A DNA stretch of 64,000 nt from Brachycybe producta. Taxonomy: Eukaryota > Arthropoda > Diplopoda > Playtdesmida > Andrognathidae. The stretch spans positions 6,029,984 through 6,093,983 of the forward strand of contig JAUPFP010000006.1 of the NCBI GenBank assembly GCA_036925085.1. The letters are read 5' to 3'. The notes beneath the pieces are model-generated. The model made no database searches. It saw only the letters and a program-made list of their open reading frames with translations, and was not told the DNA's origin. Position 1 is the stretch's first letter, and the number at the start of each line of letters is the position of its first letter. A program made the position numbers and the translations under genes. Of this stretch, positions 1-11,259 are shown piece after piece.

Positions 1-640
1 AGTGGCAACAACTAAAAAAACACTTTTTGGGGGAGAAAAACACTTTTTAAAGTAGCATTTTTTTAATCTGAATCTATTGTAAAGGAGCCAAAATAAACCG
101 ATATTGTGAATAGTTAAAACGGTTTTTTGAACTTGAGAAGCTTAGCAAAGTAAGCCATGGATCTTTTCTCAACTTTAAATTCATTCCCCCCCCCCCAAAA
201 AAAAGTTTTTTTTTTAATTGTGGCACTCTTCCAGCCGAGGTGCGAAGTGTCCAACTAGCAAATGTTGGAGACAAATACGGGTAACAATGTTGGATCCAAC
301 TTTAAACATACACATAAAAACAAACATACAAAAAAGAGCACACACACACACAAGAGAGTAAAAACTATACGTAGAAACGATTGAAAAGGAATGCAGACCT
401 ACTACACACACATAAATGAAGAAATGAAAAAAAAGTTCAATAAACCACACAGAAATGAAGAAACACACACATATTTAAATGGAGAAATAAAACACACAAA
501 AAAAAAGAAGTTCAAAAAACTTGACAGAAATGGAGAAATATTGGAAAGAAAAAAACACAAACAAACAGAAAAAATACACACAAATGAAGAAAATAATATG
601 CATAGAAATGCAGAAAAACACACACAAATAGAGGTAAACA
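1..640. other. Gene-free AC/A-rich flank of the minisatellite
   Basis: No gene is supported. The stretch is A- and AC-rich (CACACA, GAAGAAA and AAAACACAC words) and becomes increasingly similar to the minisatellite unit that starts near 641, so it looks like decayed repeat. Open frames here exist only because the sequence is low in stop codons. Confidence 0.6.
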
Positions 641-1895
641 GACACAAAGGCAGAAAACAGACACAAAGGCAGAAAACAAGACACAAAGGCAAAAAACAAG
701 ACACAAAGGCAAAAAACAAGACACAAAGGCAGAAAACAAGACACAAAGGCAGAAAACAAGACACAAAGGCAGAAAACAGACACAAAGGCAGAAAACAGAC
801 ACAAAGGCGGAAAACAGACACAAAGGCGGAAAACAAGACACAAAGGCGGAAAACAAGACACAAAGGCGGAAAACAAGACACAAAGGCGGAAAACAAGACA
901 CAAAGGCGGAAAACAAGACACAAAGGCGGAAAACAAGACACAAAGGCGGAAAACAAGACACAAAGGCGGAAAACAAGACACAAAGGCGGAAAACAAGACA
1001 CAAAGGCGGAAAACAAGACACAAAGGCAGAAAACAAGACACAAAGGCAGAAAACAGACACAAAGGCAGAAAACAGACACAAAGGCAGAAAACAGACACAA
1101 AGGCAGAAAACAAGACACAAAGGCGGAAAACAAGACACAAAGGCGGAAAACAAGACACAAAGGCGGAAAACAAGACACAAAGGCGGAAAACAAGACACAA
1201 AGGCGGAAAACAAGACACAAAGGCGGAAAACAAGACACAAAGGCGGAAAACAAGACACAAAGGCGGAAAACAAGACACAAAGGCGGAAAACAAGACACAA
1301 AGGCAGAAAACAAGACACAAAGGCAGAAAACAGACACAAAGGCAGAAAACAGACACAAAGGCAGAAAACAGACACAAAGGCAGAAAACAAGACACAAAGG
1401 CGGAAAACAAGACACAAAGGCGGAAAACAAGACACAAAGGCGGAAAACAAGACACAAAGGCGGAAAACAAGACACAAAGGCGGAAAACAAGACACAAAGG
1501 CGGAAAACAAGACACAAAGGCGGAAAACAAGACACAAAGGCGGAAAACAAGACACAAAGGCGGTAAACAAGACACAAAGGCGGTAAACAGACACAAAGGC
1601 GGTAAACAGACACAAAGGCGGTAAACAGACACAAAGGCGGAAAACAGACACAAAGGCGGAAAACACACATAAAGGCGGAAAACACACATAAAGGCGGAAA
1701 ACACACATAAAGGCGGAAAACACACATAAAGGCGGAAAACACACATAAAGGCGGAAAACACACATAAAGGCGGAAAACACACATAAAGGCGGAAAACACA
1801 CATAAAGGCGGAAAACAGACATAAAGGCAGAAAACAGACATAAAGGCAGAAAACAGACATAAAGGCAGAAAACAGACATAAAGGCAGAAAACACA
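641..1895. repeat. Minisatellite with 19- and 20-bp units in blocks
   Basis: About 65 head-to-tail units. Two main variants alternate: a 20-bp form (GACACAAAGGCGGAAAACAA) and a 19-bp form with GGCAGAAAACA. Short runs of 19-mers are separated by runs of about nine or ten 20-mers, and this block pattern recurs about every 280 bp around 760, 1045 and 1325, so there is a higher-order period. Towards 1650-1800 the unit drifts to a CACATAAAGGCGGAAAA form. The array reads open in several frames on both strands, which is a by-product of the repeat and not coding. Confidence 0.95.
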
Positions 1896-2159
1896 CACTT
1901 GAAGAAAACACACAGAGAAATGGAAAGAAAAGCTAACAAACAGACAGGCAGATACACAGATTCTTATACATAAGGTGGATGAAAAAAGTACGAAGACATC
2001 CACACATTTTATCATCATCAACTTTTTTTTACGATGACGATGTTTTGGTCTCCTATTGTCATAGCAACGTAATAATGTGTATAATGTGTGTTCAGAGTGA
2101 ATGAGAGAAGCCCCAGAAGAAGAAAATGCGGGGCTCCGACACGAGGAGGAGGAGTGGGG

Positions 2160-2200
<41 letters not shown>

Positions 2201-3047
2201 TCCGTGAGAGAGACACAATCATTTGTCCCCTGAGTGTCTGGCAATCACACAATGCATCAGTTCAATGCTTATTGCCCTCCATTAAGGGGGTAAATAAAAA
2301 GGTTGTTCTCTTCTCAATTCACTAAAAGATGATTTTGTAGATTGAAAATCTCTTTTTCGTCTTTTGGGGTTATATTTTTTAAAAAGAAACTACACCAATC
2401 CCATTGCTATTTATAGAGTAGAGTGGTAGTAAGTTGTCAAAGCTAATAGTTAGCTGGGAGGAAGTGGACATCCTCTCATTTCACACCCACTGAACTTCAT
2501 TCAAGTCTTATTTTTAGACAATTACAACCTCCTCCTCCTGATCCTCCTCTAAAAGGAGGAGGCTACGTTATATCGATTAGAAATGTTGGTTCAAAAAAAT
2601 GATGATTAGAGCAAAAAAAACCCCATTCATTCCAATTCATGATTCCAATTTCATTTAGGAAAGAAAAAACCCCATTAATAGAGTACAAGGTGATTCATAA
2701 GTTGTTTAAGTCTCGTACAAAACTATGACCCAAATTCAAGAAGAAAACATTAAAATTGAAACTCGAACGCTCTCCTCCCCTCCATAAGAAGGGTGGGTAT
2801 TATAATTATTAATTATAATTATAGTTTTATTAGAAATTTAAAGACTTATCTCGCCTTATATCACGTTACTCTGTATGATTTATTGTGATTTCGTAATTAA
2901 TAGTTATTTCGCTTTATATTTGGAAACCGGTTATTTTGTGTCGTCTGTTGTTTTTTAAACGACATCTACTTTTATAAGCTGTGTTTGTCACCTTTAACTT
3001 CATTAGAACCATTATTACTATTGTTATTATTGTTATCATTACTATTA

Positions 3048-3080
<33 letters not shown>
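1896..3080. other. Gene-free stretch with (GA)n and (ATT)n microsatellites
   Basis: No coding exon is recognisable. It holds a (GA)n tract at about 2164-2198, a GGAGGA-rich palindromic patch near 2525-2565, and an (ATT)n tract at about 3009-3080 that runs directly into the transposon end at 3081. Confidence 0.6.
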
Positions 3081-3081
<1 letters not shown>

Positions 3082-4169
3082 TAGTGGGGTAACCCGTCAT
3101 AAATGACGGGAGCAAAATTCACAGGCAATTGTGCCCAACATTAGAATTTCTTTTCCTCCGCCCTTTTATGCCGTCAGACCAAGTAACAAACCAATTAGAA
3201 ATTGATGATGTTCATAAAGGGGCGGAGGAAAAGAAATTCTAATGCTGGGCACAGTTGCCCGTGATAAATTCTAGTTTAATTTTGCTACTATTATCCCCTC
3301 CCCTTTTTATATTTGAAAGAGAAATGAGCTTTTCATTTTCTCTGGTGTGCGCATGCACGTCGCTTGTTCCTTTTTTTACTCCTTTCATTTCAATTTCAGC
3401 CACCCCTGCCACTTTTTTTCAACCCTCCACGTTTCTTTCTCTCTCCCCCCGTTCTACACTTTCCAACCTTTTCCCCTCTCCAATTTAATATCATGGGGTT
3501 CTTGGATGGGAAGGGTGCAACATATAGTTGACCTTGAGAAAAAAAAAGCGGTTCATTTATTCATTTAAATTTATATAAATTCCGATGTTACACACACACC
3601 TGGGATATTATATATATAATAATAATAATAATGATAATAATAATAATGATGTGTGTGTGTGTGTAACATCGGAATTTATTTAAATTTGAATAAATGAAGT
3701 GCTTTTTTTTCTCAATGGCAACTATATGTTGCACCCTTCCCATCCAAGAACCCCATGATATTAAATTGGAGAGGGGAAAAGGTTGGAAACTGTAGAAAGG
3801 GGGGGGGGGGGATAGAAACCTGGAGGGAGGAAAAGTGGGAGGGGCTGACTGAAATTGAAATGAAAGGAGTAAAAAAAGAAAAAAAAGACGCGCATGCGCA
3901 CACCAGAGAAAATGAAAAACTCATTTTCTCTTTCAAATATAAAAAGGGGAGGGGATAATAGTACCAAAATTAAACTAGAATTTATCACAGGTAATTGTGC
4001 CCAGCATTAGAATTTCTTTTGCTCAGCCCTTTTATGAACATCATCAATTTCCAATTGGGTTTGTTACTTGGTCTGACGTCATAAAAGGGCGGAGGAAAAG
4101 AAATTCTAATGCTGGGCACAATTGCCTGTGAATTTGGCTCCCGTCATTTATGACGGGTTACCCCACTAG
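3081..4169. mobile_element. Two Helitron-like ends in palindromic arrangement
   Basis: Both edges carry the same terminus pointing outward. Read outward it is a hairpin CCCGTCATTTATGACGGG, then TTACCCCA, then CTAG followed by a T. A short hairpin just inside CTRR with a 3' T is the hallmark of a Helitron 3' end. The arms of about 0.5 kb match each other in reverse complement (hairpin, nested MITE, polypyrimidine block, TGCAACATATAGTTG, CA repeat) and meet at an AT/ATA microsatellite near 3600-3650. No Rep/helicase frame is present, so the elements are non-autonomous. Alternatively this is one large fold-back element. Confidence 0.75.
3137..3257. mobile_element. MITE nested in the left Helitron arm
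   Basis: An inverted repeat begins GCCCAACATTAGAATTTC and ends with its complement, enclosing GGCGGAGGA and CCAATTAGAA words. A matching copy sits in the right arm at about 3998-4123. The simpler Helitron copies at 12481 and 29261 lack it at the same point, so it inserted before the two arms were duplicated. Its internal words resemble the CAATTAGAA MITE family at 6002, 7209 and 23183. Confidence 0.65.
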
Positions 4170-4519
4170 TTTTTATTAATTATTGAGTAGACACATACCT
4201 GTTTTAATGATAGAAATGCGTACCTGAAAACCTCATCGTTAACCTAATCAACATTGGAGTAAAAGGCCCATGTACAACAAAGCCATTGAGTTTGTTCAAC
4301 TACATTATAACGAGGTATTTTTTGCAGCGGTAACGTTAAGCGAGGTATACCTACGCTTCAGCTAGGTTTTTCTATTTTTTTTAATCCAAGGTTTCTTCAT
4401 GAATATAGGCCTATGACTTATGTACAGAGTGGGTCAACGGTTCATATCTAATCAGGTACTTTCATTAATTTTAAAAGCACCCTGTAAACTACATCTTTAG
4501 TGGAATCTTTAAAGGATTT

Positions 4520-4715
4520 AAGATAGTCAGCACACACCAGACCACTTTTGAACCACTTTTCGACTGCAAAATGAAGTCGCAGGTGGTTGGTCTGTGGGGT
4601 TTCAATGTGTTTGCAATGTATTTTCTATGGATAGAAGCCTTAAAAATGGTTGGGGTTTTGGCAACAACCAGGCTTCATTTTGCAGTTGAGAAAGTGGTCT
4701 GTGTGCCAAGGGTAC
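4520..4715. mobile_element. MITE, CTGCAAAATGAAG family
   Basis: The ends are complementary: CAGACCACTTT and CGACTGCAAAATGAAG on the left are matched by CTTCATTTTGCAGTTGAG and AGTGGTCTGTGTG on the right. The same words occur in a second copy near 22645-22805. No coding capacity. Confidence 0.65.
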
Positions 4716-5049
4716 ATTATTAGCCCGCTAGTATATAAAAATAACTTCGCACCGGATCAAGACGCGGTTCGGATCAATACAGCAGATGCGATATGACAGA
4801 CCAGATTCGTTGTCACCCAAAACTACCCCCCCCCCCCCGCCACCTGAAAGCATATAACTGACTTATGCACAACCGATCTGATAAATATTTTAGGTCATTT
4901 TTCAGGCTTGAGCAACATTTAGAAAATAAATTCGACGTGTTTTAGAAACTAGAATACCACCATGATATTCAAATTTGTTTTGAGACAATATTTTTAAGAT
5001 AATTCTTAAGATAGCAATAAGATAATAATAATTCAACAATTAACTGATT

Positions 5050-5200
5050 GTCGAATTATCCTGCATTTCAGAAAAGCAACGTTAAGTTCGAAATTAAAAG
5101 TATTTTAGAAACTAGAACGGTAGTTGACCCACTTAATAGTATTGTCATGTTGATATCTTTCAAAATAAACTTTTGATTGTTTTTTTATAATGATTTTCGT
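5050..5200. repeat. Half copy of the CTAGTTTCTAAAACAC fold-back family
   Basis: Contains the diagnostic string TTTTAGAAACTAGAACGGTAG followed by TTGATATCTTTCAAAATAAAC, but the complementary arm is missing. It precedes a Helitron-like fragment at 5264. Confidence 0.7.
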
Positions 5201-5263
5201 GTTAAACGAAACGAATTTGTGTTTAGGAGAAATTATACGGAATCCAGTTAAGGACATGAACAC

Positions 5264-5311
5264 CAAGTAACCCGTCATAAATGACGGAAGCAAAATTCAC
5301 AGGTAATTGTG
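5264..5311 (-). mobile_element. Fragment of a Helitron-like 3' end
   Basis: Carries AAGTAACCCGTCATAAATGACGG followed by GCAAAATTCACAGG, matching the inside of the 3081 and 12481 termini. The CTAG end itself has been lost. Confidence 0.65.
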
Positions 5312-5539
5312 CGCATTGAGTGTGGCCAATAGAGGGCGCCAACTGTACTTAGTACTTTAGTTAAAATAGGATTCAATAGACATATAAAAGAAAATGGACG
5401 ACATCTTAAGATGTCTTTCTTCTAGCCTCAAAAAGCAGACAATTTTTCACTCAATTTTGGCGTTTTTTTTTTTTTTTTTTTTTCTAAAATAAGAGGTAAT
5501 TTTAGTTTTAGAAATTTATCTTTGTCTGGCACCACGAAA

Positions 5540-5890
5540 TCTTGATTATTCTATATTGCAGAAGCAAAATTACGAAAAACTAGAGAAAGTGGTTTAGAAA
5601 TTACAAGTGTAACTCAGCCACTTACAGATAATTTCATATTGATATCCTTTTTATTTTATTTTAATCGATCAAAATTTAGAAAATATCGTTTAACATATTA
5701 ACCGTGGTCTGTTCCAAGTTGGGCCATTTTCGAACGGGAGTTCGAAAATGGCCCAACTTGGAAAAAAAAAGCTTATTTTGAAAGATATTAACATGGAATC
5801 AACCTTAAATGATTGAGCTACTCTTCTAGTTTCTAACACACAACTCTAGTTTCTCTTCATTTTGCACCTGAAAAACAGAATAATCAAGAA
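5540..5890. mobile_element. Fold-back element with a perfect central hairpin
   Basis: A copy of the common fold-back family. At 5712-5735 and 5740-5763 there are two perfectly complementary 24-bp arms around a 4-nt loop (GGGA), built on AAGTTGGGCCATTTTCGAAC. Outer sequence carries the family's arm motifs, ending with ACTCTTCTAGTTTCTAACACAC and a Cys-box-like CACCTGAAAAACAGAATAATC tail. Confidence 0.8.
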
Positions 5891-6001
5891 TTTCCGAGGC
5901 GTTTAAACTAAATATTTAAAACAACCTTTAAAAACAAAACAAGAAAAGATTATATATTAGAGCCCCTTCGAGCCCCCGGGGCTCAAAGCCCATCCCCCAC
6001 A

Positions 6002-6199
6002 GACAATTAGAAATCGGGACAAACAGAAGTTGGCTCCTCCCTTTTTACGACGACTGGTAACTTCTAATTGGTTTGTTGTGTCGTTCAACGTTGAAAAGGG
6101 CCTGTGACGTAAGACTAAATAACCAACCAATTAGAAGTTGCCGGTCGTCATAAAAAAGGCGGAGCCAACTTGTGTTCGTCCCTTTTTCTAATTGCCTGC
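6002..6199. mobile_element. CAATTAGAA MITE, copy 1
   Basis: About 200 bp with complementary ends (ACAATTAGAAATCGGGAC and TTTCTAATTGCCTG). The interior repeats an inverted AACTTCTAATTGGTTTGTTG and CAACCAATTAGAAGTTGCC pair around GGGCCTGTGACGTAAGAC. Two further copies lie at 7209 and 23183. Confidence 0.85.
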
Positions 6200-7010
6200 T
6201 CCCCCCCCCGGCCACAAAAACGTAAATAACCAAGAAATAACCTTATTAAGAGCCTCTAAAATAAAAAAGCCTTTTACGATATCATTAATTCAAACGGAAA
6301 AACATAAAAGTCAATACATAAACGCAAAAGAAACTAGTTTCTTTCCCTTTTTTTTCATTTAAAAATAATTATGTTGGTCTACTTTATTCGAGAAGGAAAA
6401 CTATTTATGCAAATTAATACGACATACAGTCCAATGTCACATACACTGCGTATGCGGAGTCCGTAAGGTCGATACGCAACCGCATGCCGTTTTACTGTCT
6501 CTTACATATAATGACATCATGCGGTTACTGAGGAACTTACAGATGCGGAAAACACACGTGTTTGCGTTTACGTCAATGCGAAAAAAAACCTCCCCAGAAT
6601 GCAACTCACCTTTGTGACCTTTGCCGCCACGAAATGAGACGTTAAAACACTTTGTTTTAAGCCAGTTTCAAGTATTTGCCACGACTTTTACTTAATAAAA
6701 AACACGAAAAGAAACACAACAAATTCTGCCAAAAAGGTGAACATTGAAGAGAGAAACAAACGTCAAATGAACGCGATTCAAATGATGGGAATTCAACTCA
6801 ACTCACAAAAGCCGCGAAACGGAAGTCGTCAAATTTAGTCAATTGACGCAAACTCAGATCGCGTTACTTTGTTTTCATAAGTGTCCGATTGGTAGAGCCA
6901 CATGGACACACCGCTGTTTACATTAAGAGTATTATACAGGAATATTTCTTAATGATCATTGGTCACTTTTATAGTTCCCCTCCCTTCTCTCTTAAATCTC
7001 TCCTGAGCCC

Positions 7011-7207
7011 CGTAAAGGACATACATCCGCAAATTCAAAATTTGTTATTACGAATTTACAATTCGTATTAACAAACTTCAAAGTTTGTTATTATAAACTT
7101 TAATTCGTAATTACAAACTTTAATTCGTAATTACAAAGTGTACAATTCGTAAATACAAATTCAAATTCATAATTACGATTTGTGAATGTGCTATGAATGT
7201 CCTTTAC
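7011..7207. mobile_element. AT-rich inverted-repeat element
   Basis: Bounded by CGTAAAGGACATACAT on the left and GAATGTCCTTTACA on the right. The interior is a run of short inverted words (AATTCGTAATTACAAACTTT and its kin). It abuts the next MITE. No coding capacity. Confidence 0.6.
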
Positions 7208-7208
7208 A

Positions 7209-7412
7209 GACAAGCAATTAGAAAACGTGATAAACAGACTTTGGCTCCACCCTTTTTATGACGAACGGCAACTTCTAATTGGTTTGTTGTGTGGTTTGAC
7301 GTTAAAAAGGGCGGAGCATATGACGTCAGACTACATAACTAACGAATTAGAAGTTGCGTTCGTCATAAAAATGGCAGAGCCAACGGCTGTTTATCCCGTT
7401 TTATAATTGTCT
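7209..7412. mobile_element. CAATTAGAA MITE, copy 2
   Basis: Same architecture as the 6002 copy: CAATTAGAAAACG near the left end, internal AACTTCTAATTGGTTTGTTG, GGGCGGAGCATATGACGTCA in the centre, and the complementary TTATAATTGTC at the right. Confidence 0.85.
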
Positions 7413-7786
7413 ATCCATTTCAGGGCTCCGTACTTTTCTGTATATGCGAGAAAAAAATTATTTTATAAATATGCTGTAGTATCAAAGAGCTATACATATT
7501 TCTAACCAATGAATGATAAAAAAAATAGAAAATTAGCCAATCACAGTAATGACTTTACTCTATTACTAAATCACTTGACATTATCTATAAAGGAAATGGA
7601 CAATTCTTTCCAATATAGAACATAATTCGATGACATATACTCATAGACTACAATGCAAACTAGGACGCAACATGGCGTCCAACATGTCCAACAGCTGAAT
7701 TTTTCACTATGTAATCCCATTTAGTATCAGATTTAACATGTGATTTTCATTCTGCTACTGTAATGTAGATAGAAAGTCATGTGAAA

Positions 7787-9933
7787 ATGACGATTTCTAT
7801 GCAAACTTTTTCATTTCTTCTTATTTTTCTTATTTTACTACAAGAAACAAAATGCGAACAATGCATAAAGCAAAGCAGTTGTTCTTGTTACGGTCCAGGT
7901 TACGAAATAAGTTTATCTGCTCTTGATACGGATCAGCAACGACCCAGGTATCGATATACGCTAAAAACGCATACGCATCCGCAAAAAAAAAACCATTGCT
8001 CAATGTGTGTTATAGGCTCCATACGCTACCGCATCCGCATATAATTGCACTCAATGAATGCCATTTTAACATTTCGAAAATTACAGGTTCGACCACTTGA
8101 CCTCAACTTTGACCCCGAATATGACGTTTGCTTATAATCCGTGCAGTAGTTTCGTGTTGGGAAATGGCTCGAAACAAGGATCTTGTTCGCAACCTGGAGG
8201 TGTTGCGGTCTGTAACGTCACTGTATATCGATAATTGACATTCTTTCGATTAGGGAGTCGCTAGCCTCCAAGCTGAGTCTGAAGTTATGTAAAGTTTTGC
8301 TAAATAAAGCAAAAGTTGTACAGTCTTGTGCACAGAGGCTTAACGGATGGTAATTGAACGAATGTCCTGGTATTCTTTCAATTAGGAGTCGCTAGCCTCC
8401 GAGCGAAGACTTCGAAATTGTTATATAAGTTTTGCAGAAGGTGCGAAAATAAGGCGAAATCTTCTATATGCCCTAAACAGTATGGAAACGACCCAAAACT
8501 AACTCAAGAGGGCCCAACAGACCCCTGAGGACCCAAAAAGCCCATAAATCGAAAGAAGCTCCTTGTTATTATAACGTACAGTTGTCTAAAAGTTGTTTTT
8601 TTACGACGTTTTTAGGTCTGTCTGTTCGATGGAACGGAATATGTAAGCCTCGGAACTCAGGATTCGGTTTCTTTCTCGTTCAACACGAGCACTTTACAAG
8701 AGGATATAGTTTATAAAGACGATACAAATAATAGGCAATCGAAATTTAATGTTATAAAAGAACTTTATGATTAAGTTTATCTTGCCTTTATCGTTACAGA
8801 TTGACGTTTGTGTCGTTAAAATGCGTCCAGTCAGATCAGATACATTCTACTTTGACGTTGAACGGCGTTCTTACGACTTCTGACAATCAAATACAGGTTG
8901 TCACATCAATTGCATACAAATTATTGCTTTTTTCCGGACATTGAAAGTAAAGATTTCGAGTTTTCGAAGTACCTTGCAAAACGTTTACACCTCATTACGT
9001 TTTGCTGCGATAAAATAAAGTTCTCACCTTTGCAAACCTTCGTTTTCGCATAATATTTCGAAAGGAACTTTGCAGCCAATCACAGCCCTGCTTTTTGTTT
9101 TTATTGGATAACAAAGCTTCTGACTAGTTTTTTTTTTTTAAGAAGGTGTCGTTGCATTCCATTTGTGTTTATTGAAATGTTTAGTGTGAACACTACAAAA
9201 GGAAGCAGAACATAGAAAAATGAACAATATGCGATGCTAAGCGATGCACTAACGATAATAATTCTTTGCTTTAGCATCGTATATAGTAACATTTCATCAA
9301 GTATAAACCAAAGCCTTAAGGCGGTTTTAAGGTGCAAGTGTCTCTCAAACTCTGGTTATTTTGTTTTTCAAGAGAAAGACAGACTTGGGATCCCTAATCT
9401 AGTAGCAACTTTTTTTTTTTTAATTAGCTAGAATCATTTCCACCATAATTTTTACGTTTTACGCTTTGTACGCACACTAATGGATGTTTTTGTTTTACTT
9501 TTTAATAGTATTTTATGACCCTGAGTTCGCTTTGCGCATGTCCGAACGGTTGTCTCGTTCTGGAAGGAGACGATTCTAGCCTTTCTTTTGGCTCACTTTT
9601 AGTCCTCTTGTAAGAATCTGGTTAAAAATATAATTTAAAACTAATTGTTCAACTTTTTCTCTCTTCTCGTTTGGTTTTTAAAGGTTCTTTAGTGGAATTT
9701 TCGTCTACTTCTTATTTGGGATATTGTTTCTTTATTACGTTCAAGGAGCGCAAGGTTGGGAAATAGTGCCTCATTACGAGTTCTGGTTGGAACTACCGTC
9801 GTTAATAAGGGTAAGAGCCGACTAAAATTAAGTGACAGACTTAACTTTCATTGTGTTGTTCTGTCTTTTCTAGGATGGAATTACGTTTACGCTGAATGGC
9901 TGCAAAACAGAAGCAATGTACAGTCGAATATAA
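7787..9933 (+). CDS. Cation-dependent mannose-6-phosphate-receptor-like membrane protein
   Basis: Exons 7787-7947, 8087-8207, 8616-8734, 8800-8896, 9509-9609, 9684-9810 and 9874-9933 join in phase to about 261 aa, close to vertebrate M6PR length. A signal peptide (TFSFLLIFLILLQETKC) precedes a Cys-rich luminal domain: SCSCYGPGYEISLSALD, FAYNPC, a GGVAVC segment, EYVSLGT, FVSLKC and the TLSSLCACP segment. A single helix (SLLVLLFFSGIFVYFLFGIL) leads to QGAQGWEIVPHYEFWLELP and DGITFTLNGC, the hallmark juxtamembrane block of CD-M6PR and related MRH proteins. The expected role is a sorting receptor in the Golgi-endosome system; the ligand is unproven. The 29-residue cytosolic tail lacks the acidic-dileucine end of vertebrate M6PR. 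The exon 2/3 junction is uncertain by nine bases, and intron 3 needs a GC donor at 8735. The ATG at 7787 is the first in frame. Confidence 0.8.
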
Positions 9934-10006
9934 GTCTTCCGAGTGGCTTAACACCAATCGACTGAATTTCTTACGAAACGTGTTTTCTATTGTTATCAAA
10001 TGTGAA

Positions 10007-10012
10007 AATAAA
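10007..10012 (+). terminator. Polyadenylation signal AATAAA
   Basis: Canonical AATAAA 74 bp after the stop codon of the M6PR-like gene, on the same strand. Confidence 0.6.
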
Positions 10013-10874
10013 ATTGTTATTCTTCTACTCCCCTGTATTGTGTTGAATTTTGTAATTGAATCGAATTGAAAATTTTTTATATACGTTTTTTTTTGGTGAA
10101 GATGTATTACGAACAGCTGATTTTTAAACTCTGGTGATTCTGCGTTTCAGGAGGAACACAGAAGAAACTGTGTGAAATTGTGTTACACTTTCTAGTATCT
10201 CTTACCTGGAGTTTGAGGGACGTTCATGCTTTGGGAGCGACATTTTACCAAGTGTCTCGTGCTAAGAGTAGATGGCAAAAAATACAGCCATATAATTATC
10301 CTTTTATTAATTGCATATTTAACCTCCTCCGCTATTAGTCACCTGTAACGAACTTGGGGCTCTTGTCTTAGACTGTGGTGTTTCAGAGTATTCCACGGAA
10401 TCTTCGTTATCCTTTTTAAGTCTGAGAATTATTAAAAACGTCTAGAGAAAAATTAAAAATGCAATAAAACTGCAGTCATTGGTTACTCTTACTGTAAAAC
10501 TCATTAAATATGCATAAAAAATTAGTTTCAATTATCAAAAATTTAATAAGTTAAAAAAAAACACTGATAATAAAAATTCAATTATCATATATCAAAAAAC
10601 GATATTTTTGTCTTAAGATTATTTACAATATTACAATATTTCTCGATACAAAGCCGAACTTTTGCTAAAGCTCAAAATCTAAAATTGTCAGCAAAATTAA
10701 CCCAAAATTTTGAAATATTTCAACATATTTAAAAAAATTATTTCTTTAAATCTAATAATAAAATTAATTACAGCATAAAACTTTAAATATGCATAAAAGT
10801 GTATATATATTTTTGAGCTTAAAAGTTCTTCCTCCTACATATGCAAATTAAATTATATTCTCTCGCACTTTTTT

Positions 10875-11195
10875 AAGACAGCTTCACACGGACCACTTTG
10901 TGGCGCCACTTAAAGTGGTAGTTTCTAACATATAATTGATTATATAGGGAAGGTTCACAAGAGCCAACGCCACCGTGTTTCACTTTGCACTACAGCGGCA
11001 ATAAGTGGTCGAGTCTAGCCATAAGTGGCGACCACAGTCTTTATTGTTAGTAATGATCGTGGTCTGACAAGTGGCCCACATTAACAGTACGTCACTGTTT
11101 TCAATGGTGGCCCGTGTGAAGTAAGCCGCATCAATCACTTCGTAGCACTACTTTGTGGCGACACAAAGTGGTTCGTATGAAGCCGGCCTTATGGT
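10875..11195. mobile_element. Inverted-repeat element with CACTTTGTGG ends
   Basis: The left end reads CACACGGACCACTTTGTGGCG and the right end GGCGACACAAAGTGGTTCGTATG, which are complementary. Internal GGCGCCACTT, ACTTTGCACTAC and AGTGGCG words repeat in both orientations. Probably a MITE. Confidence 0.6.
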
Positions 11196-11259
11196 CAAAT
11201 ATGTTTACGACTAGTCAACAACTGAATAATTCTTCCTTGTTTCTTGTATAAAAATAAAA

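Larger units (their letters stand above)
4170..7786. other. Gene-free stretch filled with small transposons
   Basis: I see no exon between the Helitron pair and the first gene. The separately listed MITEs and fold-back copies make up much of it. The rest is AT-rich unique-looking sequence, including about 6240-6880 and 7413-7786, where the promoter of the M6PR-like gene should lie. Confidence 0.6.

Noticed and set aside
641..1895. Possible CRISPR array
   Set aside because: Units are contiguous without spacers and the context is a eukaryotic genome.
391..2252. Long open frames on both strands across the minisatellite (up to about 600 codons)
   Set aside because: They are translations of a 19/20-bp repeat with no stop words; several frames are open at once and no protein motif appears.
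3255..3988. Small frames with FYSFHFNFS-type peptides, also at 12503-12777 and 29374-29580
   Set aside because: They lie in the polypyrimidine block of Helitron-like elements, recur with it and show no conserved protein.
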